From positions 558,001-622,000 of the forward strand of contig CAWKIV010000006.1 of assembly GCA_963849885.1 (NCBI GenBank): 64,000 nucleotides of DNA, in the 5' to 3' direction. Each line of letters starts with the position of its first letter. Position 1 is the first letter of the stretch. The position numbers and the translations under genes are program-made. The notes below the pieces were generated by a model. It was not told where the DNA came from, ran no database searches, and worked only from the letters and a program-made list of their open reading frames with translations. Below are positions 47,231-57,044 of the stretch, one piece after another. This DNA is from CADCTP01 sp963849885 (GTDB lineage: Bacteria > Actinomycetota > Actinomycetes > Mycobacteriales > CADCTP01).

Positions 47231-48186
47231 GCGGCCAGGCGGTCCACCTTGGTGCGCAGCCTGGCCAGCTGCTCGCGCACCTCGGGGGACGCGTCGACCA
47301 GGGTCGCCTCCACCTCCAGCATGGTGAGGGTCAGCGCCAGCCACTCGGCCGAGTCGTTGGCCACCCGCAGCAGGCTGCGGTCCGGCCCGTCCGCGGTCAG
47401 CTCGCCGAGCCAGGCCGGCACCTGCTCGCGCGCCGCGGCCGGCGGCAGCGGCAGCGCGAGCAGCGCCTCGTGCCGCTGCGGGACCGAGCGGAGCGCCTGG
47501 GCCACGTACGCCGCGGCGTCCTCGGCCGGCAGCTCGCGCGGGGTGAAGCGGACCCCGTTGGCGAACGGGCGGGTGAGCCGGTCGACCCGGAAGGTCCGCC
47601 ATGCCTCCCGCTGCAGGTCCCAGGCCACCAGATACCACCGGCGGCCGCGGGCGACCAGCCGGTGCGGCTCGACCAGCCGGGAGGACTCGGTGCCGTCGGC
47701 GGCCGCGTACCCGAACCGGAGCTGCTCCTGCCCGCGGCACGCCTGCGCCACCGCGACCAGCACGTCGGCCGGGACGGTCGGGCCACGCCGGGGGAAGACC
47801 GTCGTCTCGGTGGCGTCGGCCAGCGCGTCCACCCGCCGGCGCAGCCGCGGCGGCAGCACCTGCTGCAGCTTCGCCAGCGCCTGCACCGAGGTCTCCTCGA
47901 TGCCGGTCACCCCGCCGCCGGTCGCGGTGCGCAGCCCGACCGCGATCGCCACCGCCTCGTCGTCGTCGAGCAGCAGCGGCGGGATCCGGGTGCCGGCGGC
48001 CAGCTGGTAGCCCCCGCCGGTGCCGCGGCTGGTGTCCACCGGGTAGCCGAGCTCGCGCAGCCGGTCCACGTCCCGGCGCACCGTCCGCGGGCTGACCCCG
48101 AGCCGGTCGGACAGCTCCTCGCCGGGCCAGTGCCGGTAGGTCTGCAGCAGGGACAGCAGCCGGAGGATGCGCGCGGTCGGGTCCAT
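47227..48186 (-). CDS. WYL domain transcriptional regulator (YafY-type)
   Basis: The product is 319 aa. The winged helix-turn-helix is M-D-P-T-A-R-I-L-R-L-L-S-L-L-Q-T through L-G-V-S-P-R-T-V-R-R-D-V. The WYL domain follows with E-P-H-R-L-V-A-R-G-R-R-W-Y-L-V-A-W-D. It probably senses nucleic acid or a nucleotide ligand. Convergent with eamA. Confidence 0.93.
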   Translation of the reverse strand: MDPTARILRLLSLLQTYRHWPGEELSDRLGVSPRTVRRDVDRLRELGYPVDTSRGTGGGYQLAAGTRIPPLLLDDDEAVAIAVGLRTATGGGVTGIEETSVQALAKLQQVLPPRLRRRVDALADATETTVFPRRGPTVPADVLVAVAQACRGQEQLRFGYAAADGTESSRLVEPHRLVARGRRWYLVAWDLQREAWRTFRVDRLTRPFANGVRFTPRELPAEDAAAYVAQALRSVPQRHEALLALPLPPAAAREQVPAWLGELTADGPDRSLLRVANDSAEWLALTLTMLEVEATLVDASPEVREQLARLRTKVDRLAA

Positions 48187-48326
48187 GGCTCCAGTATCCC
48201 GTACTTCCGGTCAGGATGTGACCTCAAGTCGATCGCCCCATCGGGCACGATTGCGTCACGACAACAACCGGAGTGCCATCCCGATGGTCTTCCTCTCCGT
48301 CTGATCCGGAACGGGAGGGGGACGGG

Positions 48327-49886
48327 ATGGCCGGCGGCGCCGCGGTGGACGACCGGTGGGTGTACGACCTGCTGGCCGGGCTGGTCGAGCAGCTGCCCGA
48401 GCCGGCGGTCGACCTCGCCACCGTGCTCGACGGCGGGCCCTCGACCCTCGCCGTCGCGGCCCGGCTGGCCGGGGCGGCCGGGCTGGTCGGCTACGGCGCG
48501 CTGCTGTCCTTCCGGCGGCTCGGCACGCCCGCCTGGCACGTCGACGAGCAGGTCTACGCGACCGCCGGCCGGGCGTACTGGCGCGGCGACTTCCGGCTCA
48601 ACCCGCAGCACCCGCCACTGGGCAAGGAGATCATCGGCGCCGCGCAGGCCGCCTTCGGCCCGACCCTGACCGCGGCCCGGCTGCCGGCGGCCGCGGCCGC
48701 GCTGGCCGGCGGGCTGCTGCTCTGGCTGTGGCTGTCCCGCGCCGGGGCGCCGGCCGCCGGCCCGCTGGCCGCCGCGCTCTGGTGGTCGCTGCCGTCCGTG
48801 GTCGCCTTCCCGGAGGCGCTGCCGGGACCGGTGACCGCGCTGCCCACCCGGTACGCGCTGCTCGACCCGCTGGCCGGCTTCCTCGCGCTCGGCGCGCTGG
48901 CGGTGGGCTGGTGGTGGGTGCGCACCGGCCGGTGGACCGCCGCCGCCGGCAGCGGCGTCCTGCTCGGCCTCGCCGTGGCCACCAAGCTGCCGGCCGGCCT
49001 GGTCGGCGTGGTCGCGGTGCTCGCCGGCACCGCGGCCGCCCTGCACCGGCCGGGCCGCCCGCTCCGCCGGCTGCTGCGGGCCGGCGGCCAGGCCGCGACC
49101 TGGTCGCTCGCGGCCGCCGGCGCCGGGCTGGCCGCGTACGCGCCGATGGGCCGGGACGGCGCGGTGGCGTCCTTCGCCGCGGGCTGGCGGATCCAGCGGG
49201 AGCACGGGCGGGGCGGGCACCTGGTGACGGTCGCCGGGCAGCGGTACTTCCACCCGCCGTGGTGGACGCTCGGCTGGTGGCAGCACGCCAGCTGGGGGGC
49301 GGCGGTGACCGCGGTGGCCGCGCTGGCCGTCGTGGCCGGGCTGGCGCTGCGGCCGGCGCTGACCGGCTACCTCGCCGCCGCCTGCCTGCTGCCGCTGACC
49401 CTGCTGGTGCCGCTGGCGGACCTCGCGCTGCCGCACTACCCGGTGCTCTGGCGCGGCCCGCTGATCGGCGCGGTCGCGGTGGGCGCGGTGGCCGGCGCCG
49501 GCTGGCTGCGCCGGCACGCCGGGGGCTGGGTCGCGGTCGCGGTCCTGGCCGCGGTGCTGGCGCCGGTGGGGCTGCTCGCCGGCCGGACCGCCGCGGCCAC
49601 GCTCACGCTGCGGCCGGCCGGCTACGCCGCGCTGCCGGCAGTGGTCCCGCCCGGCGACGTGTGGCTGGTCGGCCAGCCCGCGGTCGCCCGGGCGTACCTG
49701 CCGGGGCACCGGCTCGGCCCGCCGCCCCGTCCGCTGCCGGCGGCGGCCCGGCCGGCCGCGGTGGTGCTCGACGCGATGAGCACGGTGCGCGGCGCCGACC
49801 GGCGGGCGGCGGACTGGGCGCGGGCGCGCGGCTACCGGGTGGTCCGGACGGACACCCTGGAGATCTGGGTACGTCCCGATGGCTGA
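48327..49886 (+). CDS. GT39-like dolichyl-phosphate mannosyltransferase-family membrane protein
   Basis: The product is 519 aa from the ATG after GGAGGGGG. About eleven hydrophobic segments follow a soluble N-terminal region. The acidic motif H-V-D-E-Q-V-Y and H-P-P-L-G-K-E-I resemble the DE and HPP motifs of protein-mannosyltransferase/ArnT-type enzymes. It may glycosylate surface polymers. Its 3' end overlaps the next gene by 8 bases. Confidence 0.7.
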   Translation: MAGGAAVDDRWVYDLLAGLVEQLPEPAVDLATVLDGGPSTLAVAARLAGAAGLVGYGALLSFRRLGTPAWHVDEQVYATAGRAYWRGDFRLNPQHPPLGKEIIGAAQAAFGPTLTAARLPAAAAALAGGLLLWLWLSRAGAPAAGPLAAALWWSLPSVVAFPEALPGPVTALPTRYALLDPLAGFLALGALAVGWWWVRTGRWTAAAGSGVLLGLAVATKLPAGLVGVVAVLAGTAAALHRPGRPLRRLLRAGGQAATWSLAAAGAGLAAYAPMGRDGAVASFAAGWRIQREHGRGGHLVTVAGQRYFHPPWWTLGWWQHASWGAAVTAVAALAVVAGLALRPALTGYLAAACLLPLTLLVPLADLALPHYPVLWRGPLIGAVAVGAVAGAGWLRRHAGGWVAVAVLAAVLAPVGLLAGRTAAATLTLRPAGYAALPAVVPPGDVWLVGQPAVARAYLPGHRLGPPPRPLPAAARPAAVVLDAMSTVRGADRRAADWARARGYRVVRTDTLEIWVRPDG

Positions 49887-50309
49887 GCCGGTGGACCTGC
49901 CGGGGCTGCGGCGGACCGCGTTCCTGCTCTGCGGCGACTGGCCCCGCGCCGACGAGCTCGTGCACCGCGCGCTCACCGCGGTGGCGGCCGGCCGCCGCCG
50001 GCCCGACCACGCCGCCGCCCGGGCCGCGCTGGTCCGCCGCTGGCGGGACGCCGCCTCGGTGCCGGAGCCCGACCCGGGCGGCGACCGGGTGACCCGGGTG
50101 ACCGGGGCGGGCCGGAGCTGGTCCGCGTGCTGGGCCGGATGCCGCCGCGGCAGCGCGGCTGCGTGGTGCTGCGCTACTGGGAGCGGTGCCCGGTCGCGGA
50201 GACGGCCCGGCTGCTCGGCTGCTCGGCCGCCGACGTGCACCGGGAGACCGTCGCCGGGCTGCAGATCCTGGTGAGCCTGCGGTCAGGATGTGATCGCGAG
50301 CCCGACTAG
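49879..50309 (+). CDS. Short ECF-type RNA polymerase sigma factor, one frame change
   Basis: The first frame gives M-A-E-P-V-D-L-P-G-L-R-R-T-A-F-L-L-C-G-D-W, like SigE-subgroup region 2 starts (143 residues after correction). The region 4 helix M-P-P-R-Q-R-G-C-V-V-L-R-Y-W and A-R-L-L-G-C-S-A-A-D-V-H lies in another frame. Adding one G in the run near 50112 unites them. It lacks most of a normal region 2, so it may be a truncated or anti-sigma-like relative. Coupled to the glycosyltransferase by overlap. Confidence 0.6.
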
Positions 50310-50345
50310 CGCTCCGTGACCGCGGTGGTGACCGCGGTCGCCGGG

Positions 50346-50367
50346 GGTCCGGGTCGGCACCCGGACC
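50346..50367. terminator. Hairpin terminator
   Basis: A 9-bp perfect stem (GGTCCGGGT with its complement) around CGGC lies 37 bases after the sigma-like gene. Confidence 0.6.
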
Positions 50368-50441
50368 AGGCGCGCCGCCTGACCGGGCGGCGGGCGCCCC
50401 ACCCCGGGTCCGCCCGGGAGCGGCGCGGCGCGCTGTGCAGA

Positions 50442-50663
50442 ATGGACGGCGTGACCGACCGGCCGTTCCTGCGCGTGGTCCGCGGCGAGCCGACCGCGGA
50501 GGAGCTGGCCGCGCTGGTCGCGGTGCTGGCCGCCCGGGCCGCCGCCGGGGCGGCCGCCGCCCGGCCCGGGCCCCGGTCGGCCTGGGCCGACCCGGCGGCC
50601 CGGGTGCGGGCCCCGCTGGCGCCCGGCCCGGCCGCGTGGCGCCGGTCCGCTCTGCCCCGGTGA
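50442..50663 (+). CDS. accE: Acyl-CoA carboxylase epsilon subunit
   Basis: The product is 73 aa from the ATG; a GTG three codons on is an alternative. It has the R-V-V-R-G-E-P-T-A-E-E-L-A-A-L-V-A core, then an Ala-rich linker and a W-R-R-S-A-L-P-R end typical of actinobacterial AccE/PccE. The epsilon subunit assembles the carboxylase complex. GTGA overlap with maf couples the two. Confidence 0.85.
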   Translation: MDGVTDRPFLRVVRGEPTAEELAALVAVLAARAAAGAAAARPGPRSAWADPAARVRAPLAPGPAAWRRSALPR

Positions 50664-51271
50664 CCGCCCGGCGGCTGGTGCTGGCCTCGGCCAGCCCGGC
50701 CCGGCTGCGCACCCTGCGCGCCGCCGGCGTCGAGCCGGAGGTGCGGGTCAGCGACCTGGACGAGGAGTCGGTCACCGCCCCGGACCCGGCCGCGCTGGTG
50801 CTGACGCTGGCCCGGGCGAAGGCGGCCCGGGTGGTCCGGCCCGGCGAGGACGCCCTCGTGCTCGGCTGCGACTCGCTGCTCGACCTGGACGGCCGCGCGT
50901 ACGGCAAGCCGACCTCGGGACCCGAGGTGCTGGCCCGGTGGGAGCGGATGGCCGGCCGGGCCGGCGTGCTGCGCACCGGGCACGCGCTGCTCGACGTCCG
51001 CGGCGGCGCGGTGGCCGCCGAGGCGAGCGGGGTGGCGTCCACCACGGTGCGCTTCGGCCGGCCGACCGCGGCCGAGCTGGCCGGCTACGTGGCCTCCGGC
51101 GAGCCGCTCCGGGTGGCCGGCGCGTTCACGGTGGACGGGCTGGGCGGCTGGTTCGTGGACGCGCTGGACGGCGACGCCGGCACCGTCATCGGCCTGTCGC
51201 TGCCGCTGCTGCGCGACCTGCTCGGGCGGCTCGGGGTCGGTGTGACGGATCTCTGGGCGACCCACCGGTAA
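50660..51271 (+). CDS. maf: Maf family nucleotide pyrophosphatase
   Basis: The product is 203 aa. L-V-L-A-S-A-S-P-A-R is the Maf signature. G-C-D-S-L-L and G-K-P-T-S are active-site segments. Maf hydrolyses non-canonical or modified nucleoside triphosphates. Usual position between accE and the biotin-carboxylase gene in actinomycetes. Confidence 0.95.
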   Translation: MTARRLVLASASPARLRTLRAAGVEPEVRVSDLDEESVTAPDPAALVLTLARAKAARVVRPGEDALVLGCDSLLDLDGRAYGKPTSGPEVLARWERMAGRAGVLRTGHALLDVRGGAVAAEASGVASTTVRFGRPTAAELAGYVASGEPLRVAGAFTVDGLGGWFVDALDGDAGTVIGLSLPLLRDLLGRLGVGVTDLWATHR

Positions 51272-51311
51272 CAACGTCCCTAGACTCCGGCCGAGAAGAG
51301 GGGAGCCGCCC

Positions 51312-53069
51312 GTGCGCTCAGTGCTGGTCGCCAACCGGGGGGAGATCGCCGTCCGCGTGCTGCGGGCCTGCCGGGACGCGGGGCTGACCGGGGTCGCCGT
51401 GTACGCGGAGCCCGACCGGGACGCCCGGCACGTCCGGCTGGCCGACGCCGCCTTCGCGCTCGGCGGCTCGACCGCGGCGGAGTCGTACCTGCGGATCGAC
51501 AAGGTGCTGGACGCCTGCCGGCAGTCGGGGGCGGACGCGGTCCACCCCGGGTACGGCTTCCTGTCCGAGAACGCGGAGTTCGCCACCGCGGTCATCGAGG
51601 CCGGGCTGACCTGGATCGGCCCGCCGCCGGAGGCGATCCGGGTGCTCGGCGACAAGGTCGCCGCCCGGCACCTCGCCGCCGAGGTGGGCGCGCCGCAGGT
51701 GCCCGGCACCGCGGACCCGGTGACCGGCCCGGACGAGGTGCTCGCGTTCGCCGAGGAGCACGGGCTGCCGGTGGCGATCAAGGCCGCCTTCGGCGGCGGC
51801 GGGCGCGGGCTCAAGGTGGCCCGGACGCTGGCCGAGATCCCGGAGCTGTACGCGTCCGCGGTGCGCGAGGCGGAGGCCGCGTTCGGCCGGGGCGAGTGCT
51901 TCGTGGAGCGCTACCTGGACCGGCCGCGGCACGTCGAGGCGCAGGTGCTGGCGGACACGCACGGCGCGGTGGTGGTGGTCGGCACCCGGGACTGCTCGCT
52001 GCAGCGGCGGCACCAGAAGCTGGTCGAGGAGGCGCCGGCGCCGTTCCTGTCCGCGGAGCAGCGCGAGCAGATCCACACCGCGGCCCGGGACATCTGCGCC
52101 AAGGCCGGCTACGTCGGCGCCGGCACGGTCGAGTTCCTGGTCGGCGCGGACGGGGTGATCTCGTTCCTGGAGGTGAACACCCGGCTGCAGGTCGAGCACC
52201 CGGTCACCGAGGAGACCAGCGGCGTCGACCTGGTCCGGGCGCAGTTCCGGATCGCCGCCGGCGCGACGCTGGCCTCGCTGGGGCTGGACCGGGACCCGGC
52301 GCCGCGCGGCCACTCGATCGAGTTCCGGCTCAACGGCGAGGACCCGGGCCGCAACTTCCTGCCCGCGCCGGGCACGGTGACCGCGTACGTCGAGCCGGCC
52401 GGGCCGGGCGTCCGGGTGGACTCCGGGGTCGAGGCCGGGTCGGTGGTCGGCGGTGCCTTCGACTCGCTGCTGGCCAAGCTGATCGTCACCGGGGCGACCC
52501 GGGAGGAGGCGCTGGAGCGGTCCCGGCGGGCGCTGGACGAGACCGTGGTGGACGGGCTGCCGACCGTGCTGCCGTTCCACCGGGCGGTGGTGCGGGACGC
52601 CGACTTCGTCGACGAGCCGTTCCGGGTGCACACCCGGTGGATCGAGACCGACTGGGCCGGCGGGCTGGAGCCGTGGTCGGGGGCGGCCGCGGACGACGGC
52701 GAGGAGCCGGCGGCCCGGGAGACCGTGGTGGTCGAGGTCGGCGGCCGGCGGCTGGAGGTGAGCCTGCCGGCCGGGCTCGGCGCGGTGGCCGGCGCCGGGC
52801 GGGCCGCGGCCCCGAAGCGGTCCCGCTCCCGGGGCGGCGCCGCGGCGGCCGGCGGCGACGCGCTGACCAGCCCCATGCAGGGCACGATCGTGAAGATCGC
52901 GGTGTCCGACGGGGACACCGTCGAGGCCGGCGACCTGGTCGTCGTGCTCGAGGCGATGAAGATGGAGCAGCCGCTGACCGCGCACAAGGCCGGCACGGTG
53001 AAGGGGCTCACCGCCTCCGTCGGCGAGGTCGTCGCCAGCGGGGCGGTCATCTGCGAGCTGGCCGACTGA
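51312..53069 (+). CDS. accA: Biotin carboxylase/biotin carboxyl carrier (acyl-CoA carboxylase alpha subunit)
   Basis: The product is 585 aa. The N-terminal biotin carboxylase domain has S-V-L-V-A-N-R-G-E-I-A and the ATP-grasp G-G-G-G-R-G; the C-terminal BCCP domain carries the biotinylation motif E-A-M-K-M-E with Lys at residue 550. The linker from about 470 to 505 is disordered. The GTG starts after GAGGGGAGCC. BirA (42104) biotinylates it. Confidence 0.96.
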   Translation: MRSVLVANRGEIAVRVLRACRDAGLTGVAVYAEPDRDARHVRLADAAFALGGSTAAESYLRIDKVLDACRQSGADAVHPGYGFLSENAEFATAVIEAGLTWIGPPPEAIRVLGDKVAARHLAAEVGAPQVPGTADPVTGPDEVLAFAEEHGLPVAIKAAFGGGGRGLKVARTLAEIPELYASAVREAEAAFGRGECFVERYLDRPRHVEAQVLADTHGAVVVVGTRDCSLQRRHQKLVEEAPAPFLSAEQREQIHTAARDICAKAGYVGAGTVEFLVGADGVISFLEVNTRLQVEHPVTEETSGVDLVRAQFRIAAGATLASLGLDRDPAPRGHSIEFRLNGEDPGRNFLPAPGTVTAYVEPAGPGVRVDSGVEAGSVVGGAFDSLLAKLIVTGATREEALERSRRALDETVVDGLPTVLPFHRAVVRDADFVDEPFRVHTRWIETDWAGGLEPWSGAAADDGEEPAARETVVVEVGGRRLEVSLPAGLGAVAGAGRAAAPKRSRSRGGAAAAGGDALTSPMQGTIVKIAVSDGDTVEAGDLVVVLEAMKMEQPLTAHKAGTVKGLTASVGEVVASGAVICELAD

Positions 53070-53087
53070 TCCTGCTGTCGCGGCATT

Positions 53088-53119
53088 GCCTTAAGTGCAG
53101 CCGAAGGGTGCGTTAAGGC
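53088..53119. terminator. Probable terminator or operator hairpin
   Basis: GCCTTAA and its exact complement (53113-53119) enclose an interval of 18 bases with a partial inner stem, 18 bases after the carboxylase stop. It lies well ahead of the next gene, so termination is more likely than regulation. Confidence 0.4.
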
Positions 53120-53168
53120 CCGTCCGGATGGTGATCGGTACAGATCGCCTACCCGGAGCGAGGTCGTC

Positions 53169-53747
53169 ATGCACGCCAACGAGAGTCCCGTCCGCCGCCG
53201 GTGGCTGCGTCGCCTCGGCGCCGCGGTGGCCGTCACCGTCGCCGCGGTGGCCGCGCCGGCCGTCACCGCCGCGCCGGCCGGCGCCGTCTCGCAGACCGTC
53301 ATCCACCCGGAGTGGGTGGACGGGTGCGACGGCTGCCCCGGACCGCTCTTCCACGTCCAGTCCGTGCTGGACCGCCGGATCAAGGCGGCGGTCACCAAGT
53401 CGGTCGCGGACGGCCTGGCCGGGCTGATCGCCGCGTCCCGGGCGCAGGACCCGGTGGTCGCCAAGCGGCTGCACGAGGTGGCGATCCGCACGCTGTCCGG
53501 CGGGGCGGCGCAGGCCGGCAACGCGGCCTGGTCGGCCGCGGAGTGGGACGGCGACCTGTGCCCGCGGCGGCCGTGGCCGTTCCCCGGCCCGAAGCCGCAG
53601 TGGGACGAGAACCAGCGCACCCTCGCCGACGGGCTGACCCTGCTCGCCGAGGCCAACCTGACCGGTGACGCCGGCCTGGTCGGCGCGGCGGCGGGCAAGC
53701 TCGACGCCGGAGCGGCCGGGCTCACCGACTTCCAGGGCTGCGTCTGA
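53169..53747 (+). CDS. Secreted protein of unknown function
   Basis: The product is 192 aa. A basic N-terminus (R-R-R-W-L-R-R) precedes a hydrophobic core with likely cleavage at A-P-A-G-A. The mature part has C-D-G-C, L-C-P-R-R-P-W-P-F-P and a final C. No domain is recognised. The ATG begins soon after an acceptable ribosome-binding site, and a perfect hairpin follows the stop. Confidence 0.65.
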   Translation: MHANESPVRRRWLRRLGAAVAVTVAAVAAPAVTAAPAGAVSQTVIHPEWVDGCDGCPGPLFHVQSVLDRRIKAAVTKSVADGLAGLIAASRAQDPVVAKRLHEVAIRTLSGGAAQAGNAAWSAAEWDGDLCPRRPWPFPGPKPQWDENQRTLADGLTLLAEANLTGDAGLVGAAAGKLDAGAAGLTDFQGCV

Positions 53748-53757
53748 GCGACCCGGT

Positions 53758-53793
53758 CCGGTGGTGGCGGCCCGCCCGGGCCGCCACCACCGG
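53758..53793. terminator. Strong hairpin terminator
   Basis: A 17-bp stem with a two-base loop begins 11 bases after the stop of the secreted-protein gene and before the left end of the IS element. Confidence 0.8.
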
Positions 53794-53960
53794 CGTGCGG
53801 CCGGGGCCCGCCCCGCCGGCGGAGCGGGAACACGGCCCTAGGTGTTCTGCCCATGGACGTTGGTGACGGGCGGCGACACCTGCGGATGTTCTTGACGTAG
53901 GTGAAGACCTCCGGCATCGCTGTGGATCGCGACATCTACGCCGACGGACAGGAGGTCCTC

Positions 53961-54130
53961 ATGTCCCACCGTAATGCGCCGTTGTCGGAGACCGGACGGC
54001 TGCGGCTGGCCCGGTGTGTCGTGGAGGGCGGCTGGTCCTGCCGGCGGGCCGCGGAGCGGTTCCAGGTCTGTGCGACCACCGCCCGGCGCTGGGCCGACCG
54101 GTTCGGTAGCTGGGCCCTGCCGGCAAGGCG
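53961..54130 (+). pseudogene. IS481 transposase, N-terminal fragment
   Basis: M-S-H-R-N-A-P-L-S-E-T-G-R-L and the helix-turn-helix A-A-E-R-F-Q-V-C-A-T-T-A-R-R-W match IS481-family N-termini. After about 50 residues the similarity ends and the frame becomes unlike the family. The catalytic part is missing here. Confidence 0.75.
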
Positions 54131-54289
54131 GACCGCCGCAGCTACAGGCTGCTCCGGTCGCCGTGCGTGGGAACGCGGGGGGTGGCGGGTCGATGGTCCG
54201 TGACGTTCGGTGAAGGCGGCTCCCGTATACGCCCCTCGTCGGCTGGCCGCCTCCGGTATGTTCCGAGGACGGCCAGGTCAGGGGGAGCT

Positions 54290-56865
54290 ATGGCTGGTCT
54301 TCGATCGACGGGGGCCGCCCTCGTGGCGGTGGATCTGACCCTAGCGGCGCTGGTCGTCGGAAGCTCGGCCGAGGCTGCTGCCCCGGCCTCAGTCACGTTG
54401 GTCGTCGGTGCGCCCACGTCCCTGACCCCGGGGGACGCCGCCGTCCGGAGCCGGTTGCAGGGCGCCGGCTACACCGTGACCGTGGCCGACGACGACACGG
54501 TCACCGCCGCCGGCGCCGGCGCGACGACGTTCACGATCGTCACGAGTTCGATCAACAACTCGATCCTCGGCTCCCGGCTGAGCGGGCTGGCGACGCCGCT
54601 GTGGGTGGCGAAGCCGTACTCGTTCGACGACTACGGCCTGGCCGGGCCGATCGGCGAGGTCGACTACGGCAGCCGGGCCGAGCACCACCGTCAGCGTGGT
54701 CGCGCCGGCCACCCGCTCGCGGCCGGCCGGTCGGGCACCGTCACCATCCAGAGCGGCGCAGCCGGGTGACGTGGGCGAGGGCGGCCGCGTCGGCGACGGT
54801 GGTCGCGCGCAGCGGCTCGGATGCGACGATCTTCACGATCGCGGCTGGCCTGCCGCTCGCCGGCGGCCAGCCGGCGGCCGGCTGCCGGATGAGCTTCCCG
54901 ATCTTCGGCAACGCGCCGACGACCTTCACCGCGGACGGCTGGGCGATGTTCGACGCGGCCGCGGCGTGGGCGGCCGCCGGCTGCGCGAGCGGGCCCGTGG
55001 ACGCGCCACCGACCGTGACGATCACCTCGCCGGCCGGCGGGGCAACCGTGAGCGGCACGATCGGACGTCAGCGCGACCGCGACCGACGACGTCGGAGTCA
55101 CCTCCGTCGGCTTCGCGGTCGACGGCACCGCGATCGGCCTGGACCAGAACGGCGCCGACGGCTGGTCGGCCTCGTGGAACACCGCCGCCGCAGCCGATGG
55201 CAGTCACGTGGTGTCCGCGACCGCGACCGACACCGCGGGCAGGACCGCAACCACGAGCGTCTCGGTGACGGTCGCGAACAGCCCCGCCTCCGACGCGGTC
55301 CTGTTCGTGGTCGCCGCACCCGCCACGCTGACGCCCGGCGACGCCGCCGTCCGGTCGCGCCTGGCCGGCGCCGGCTACCAGGTCGTCCTGGCCGACGACG
55401 GCACGGTCACGGCTAGCCGACGCGGCCGGCAAGGCGTTCGCGCTGGTCTCCAGCGGGGTCGACTCGGCCACCTCGGGACCAAGCTCCGCACGGTCGCGGT
55501 CCCGGTCTGGATCGCGAAGCCCTACCTCTTCGACGACTACGGCCTGACCGGCACCCAGGCCGGCGTCGACTACGACAGCAAGGTCGCCACCAGCGTGACG
55601 ATCTCGGCGGCCGGGCACCGGATGGCCGCTGGCCGGACCGGGACCGTCCAGGTCCAGACCGGCAGCAACCGGGTCTCCTGGGGCCGCCCGGCGGCGTCGG
55701 CGACCGTCGTCGCGCGGCCGGGAGCGATCCGACGATCTTCACCATCCCGGCCGGCGCCATGCTGGCCAACGGCCAGCCGGCGGCCGGCTGCCGGCTCACG
55801 TTCCCGCTGTTCAACAACGCGCCGACCGCGTTCACCACGCATGGATGGGCCCTGTTCGACGCGGCGGTCGGGTGGGCCGCGGACGGGTGCGCCGACGACG
55901 ACCGCCGCCGCCGGCGGACGGGGTCGAGCACGTCGTGCTGCTCTCGGTCGACGGGCTGAACCCGACGGCGATCACGATGCTCGGGCCGTCCGGCGCGCCG
56001 ACCTTCTACCGGCTCATGGCCGAGGGCGCCTCGACGTTGAACGCCCGCACGGCGGTCGAGCGCACCCAGACGCTGCCGAACCACTCGTCGATGGCGAGCG
56101 GCCGCAAGGTCGACCTGCCCGGCGGGCACGGCGTGACCTTCAACGAGGACCCGGGCACCACGATCCACGACGCGGCCGGGCAGTACGTCGTGTCTGTCTT
56201 CGACCTCGTGCACGACCGCGGCGGCAGCACGGCGCTGTTCGCCGGCAAGGAGAAGTTCGCCTTCTACGACCGCAGCTGGGCCGCGACCACCGGCGCGCCG
56301 GACACTACCGGTCCGGACAATGGCCGGGACAAGATCGACTCGTACCTCCGTGCCTCGTCGAGTGCGACCACGAGCGAGGCTGGTCGGCGAACTTGCCGGG
56401 GCGCCGAGGGACTTCACGTTCATCCACTACCACGAGACCGACACGGCCGGCCATGCGAGCGGCTGGCTGTCGCCGGAGTACCTGGCGGCGGTGCGCGACG
56501 CGGATACGCAGATCAAGCGCATCCTGGACACGGTCGCGGGCACCCCTGCGCTCGCCGAGCCGCACAGTCGTGATCGTGACGACGGACCACGGCGGCATCG
56601 GCACCATCCACAACAACGCCACGCTGGCTGACAACTACACCGTGCCGATCTTCGTCTGGGGCGCCGGCGTCGATCCGGCCGCCGACCTCTACGCGCTCAA
56701 CCCGGACCGGCTCGACCCGGCACGGCCCAGCCGGCGTACACCGCACCGATCCCGCCGATCCGTACCGGCGAACTCGCCGACTTGGCGACCGAGTTGCTCG
56801 GGTTGGGCCCGGTGCCCGGCAGCATCTTCAACGTGAGCCAGTCCCTCGAGGCCGGGACGCCCTGA
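54290..56865 (+). pseudogene. Decayed secreted type I phosphodiesterase/alkaline phosphatase-family gene
   Basis: The ATG and signal peptide (M-A-G-L-R-S-T) are followed by two copies of a domain with S-L-T-P-G-D-A-A-V-R-S-R-L and P-L-W-V-A-K-P-Y, separated by an Ig-like segment (V-T-I-T-S-P-A-G-G). Then comes a phosphodiesterase domain (L-L-S-V-D-G-L-N-P-T, P-N-H-S-S-M-A-S-G, H-E-T-D-T-A-G-H and T-T-D-H-G-G). At least seven frame changes occur and no single frame spans more than 300 codons. The density of damage and its place inside the IS suggest a real pseudogene rather than isolated errors. Confidence 0.7.
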
Positions 56866-56877
56866 CCCGGGTCGGTC

Positions 56878-56907
56878 GTCGGTTCGAGTCCGACAGGGGC
56901 TCCACCA
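56878..56907 (+). other. tRNA/tmRNA 3'-end-like fragment, possible attachment site
   Basis: GTCGG-TTCGAGT-CCGAC is a good T-arm (5-bp stem, 7-base loop) followed by AGGGGCTCCACCA, much like a tRNA or tmRNA 3' end. The remaining tRNA body is absent upstream. The 13-base tail is two longer than usual, so a functional RNA is unlikely. 3' ends like this often mark integration sites. Confidence 0.35.
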
Positions 56908-57044
56908 CGCACACCGACGCCCTCAGTTGGACCGCAGGCCGGACGCGTCACCGAACCCAAGACCCCGTGCACGCGAGAGCACATGACCAGGAGTTCGTAC
57001 GGCGGGTTGGCCCGGCTGTCCGGATCGGCGCCGGTCGCGAGGCC

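Noticed and set aside
48209..50295. A 12-base repeat GTCAGGATGTGA upstream of the WYL gene and inside the sigma-like gene
   Set aside because: One copy is within coding sequence and no symmetry or spacing supports a binding site; likely chance.
56878..56907. A functional tRNA gene
   Set aside because: Only the T-arm and tail are present and the tail is two bases too long; no anticodon or D-arm can be folded upstream.
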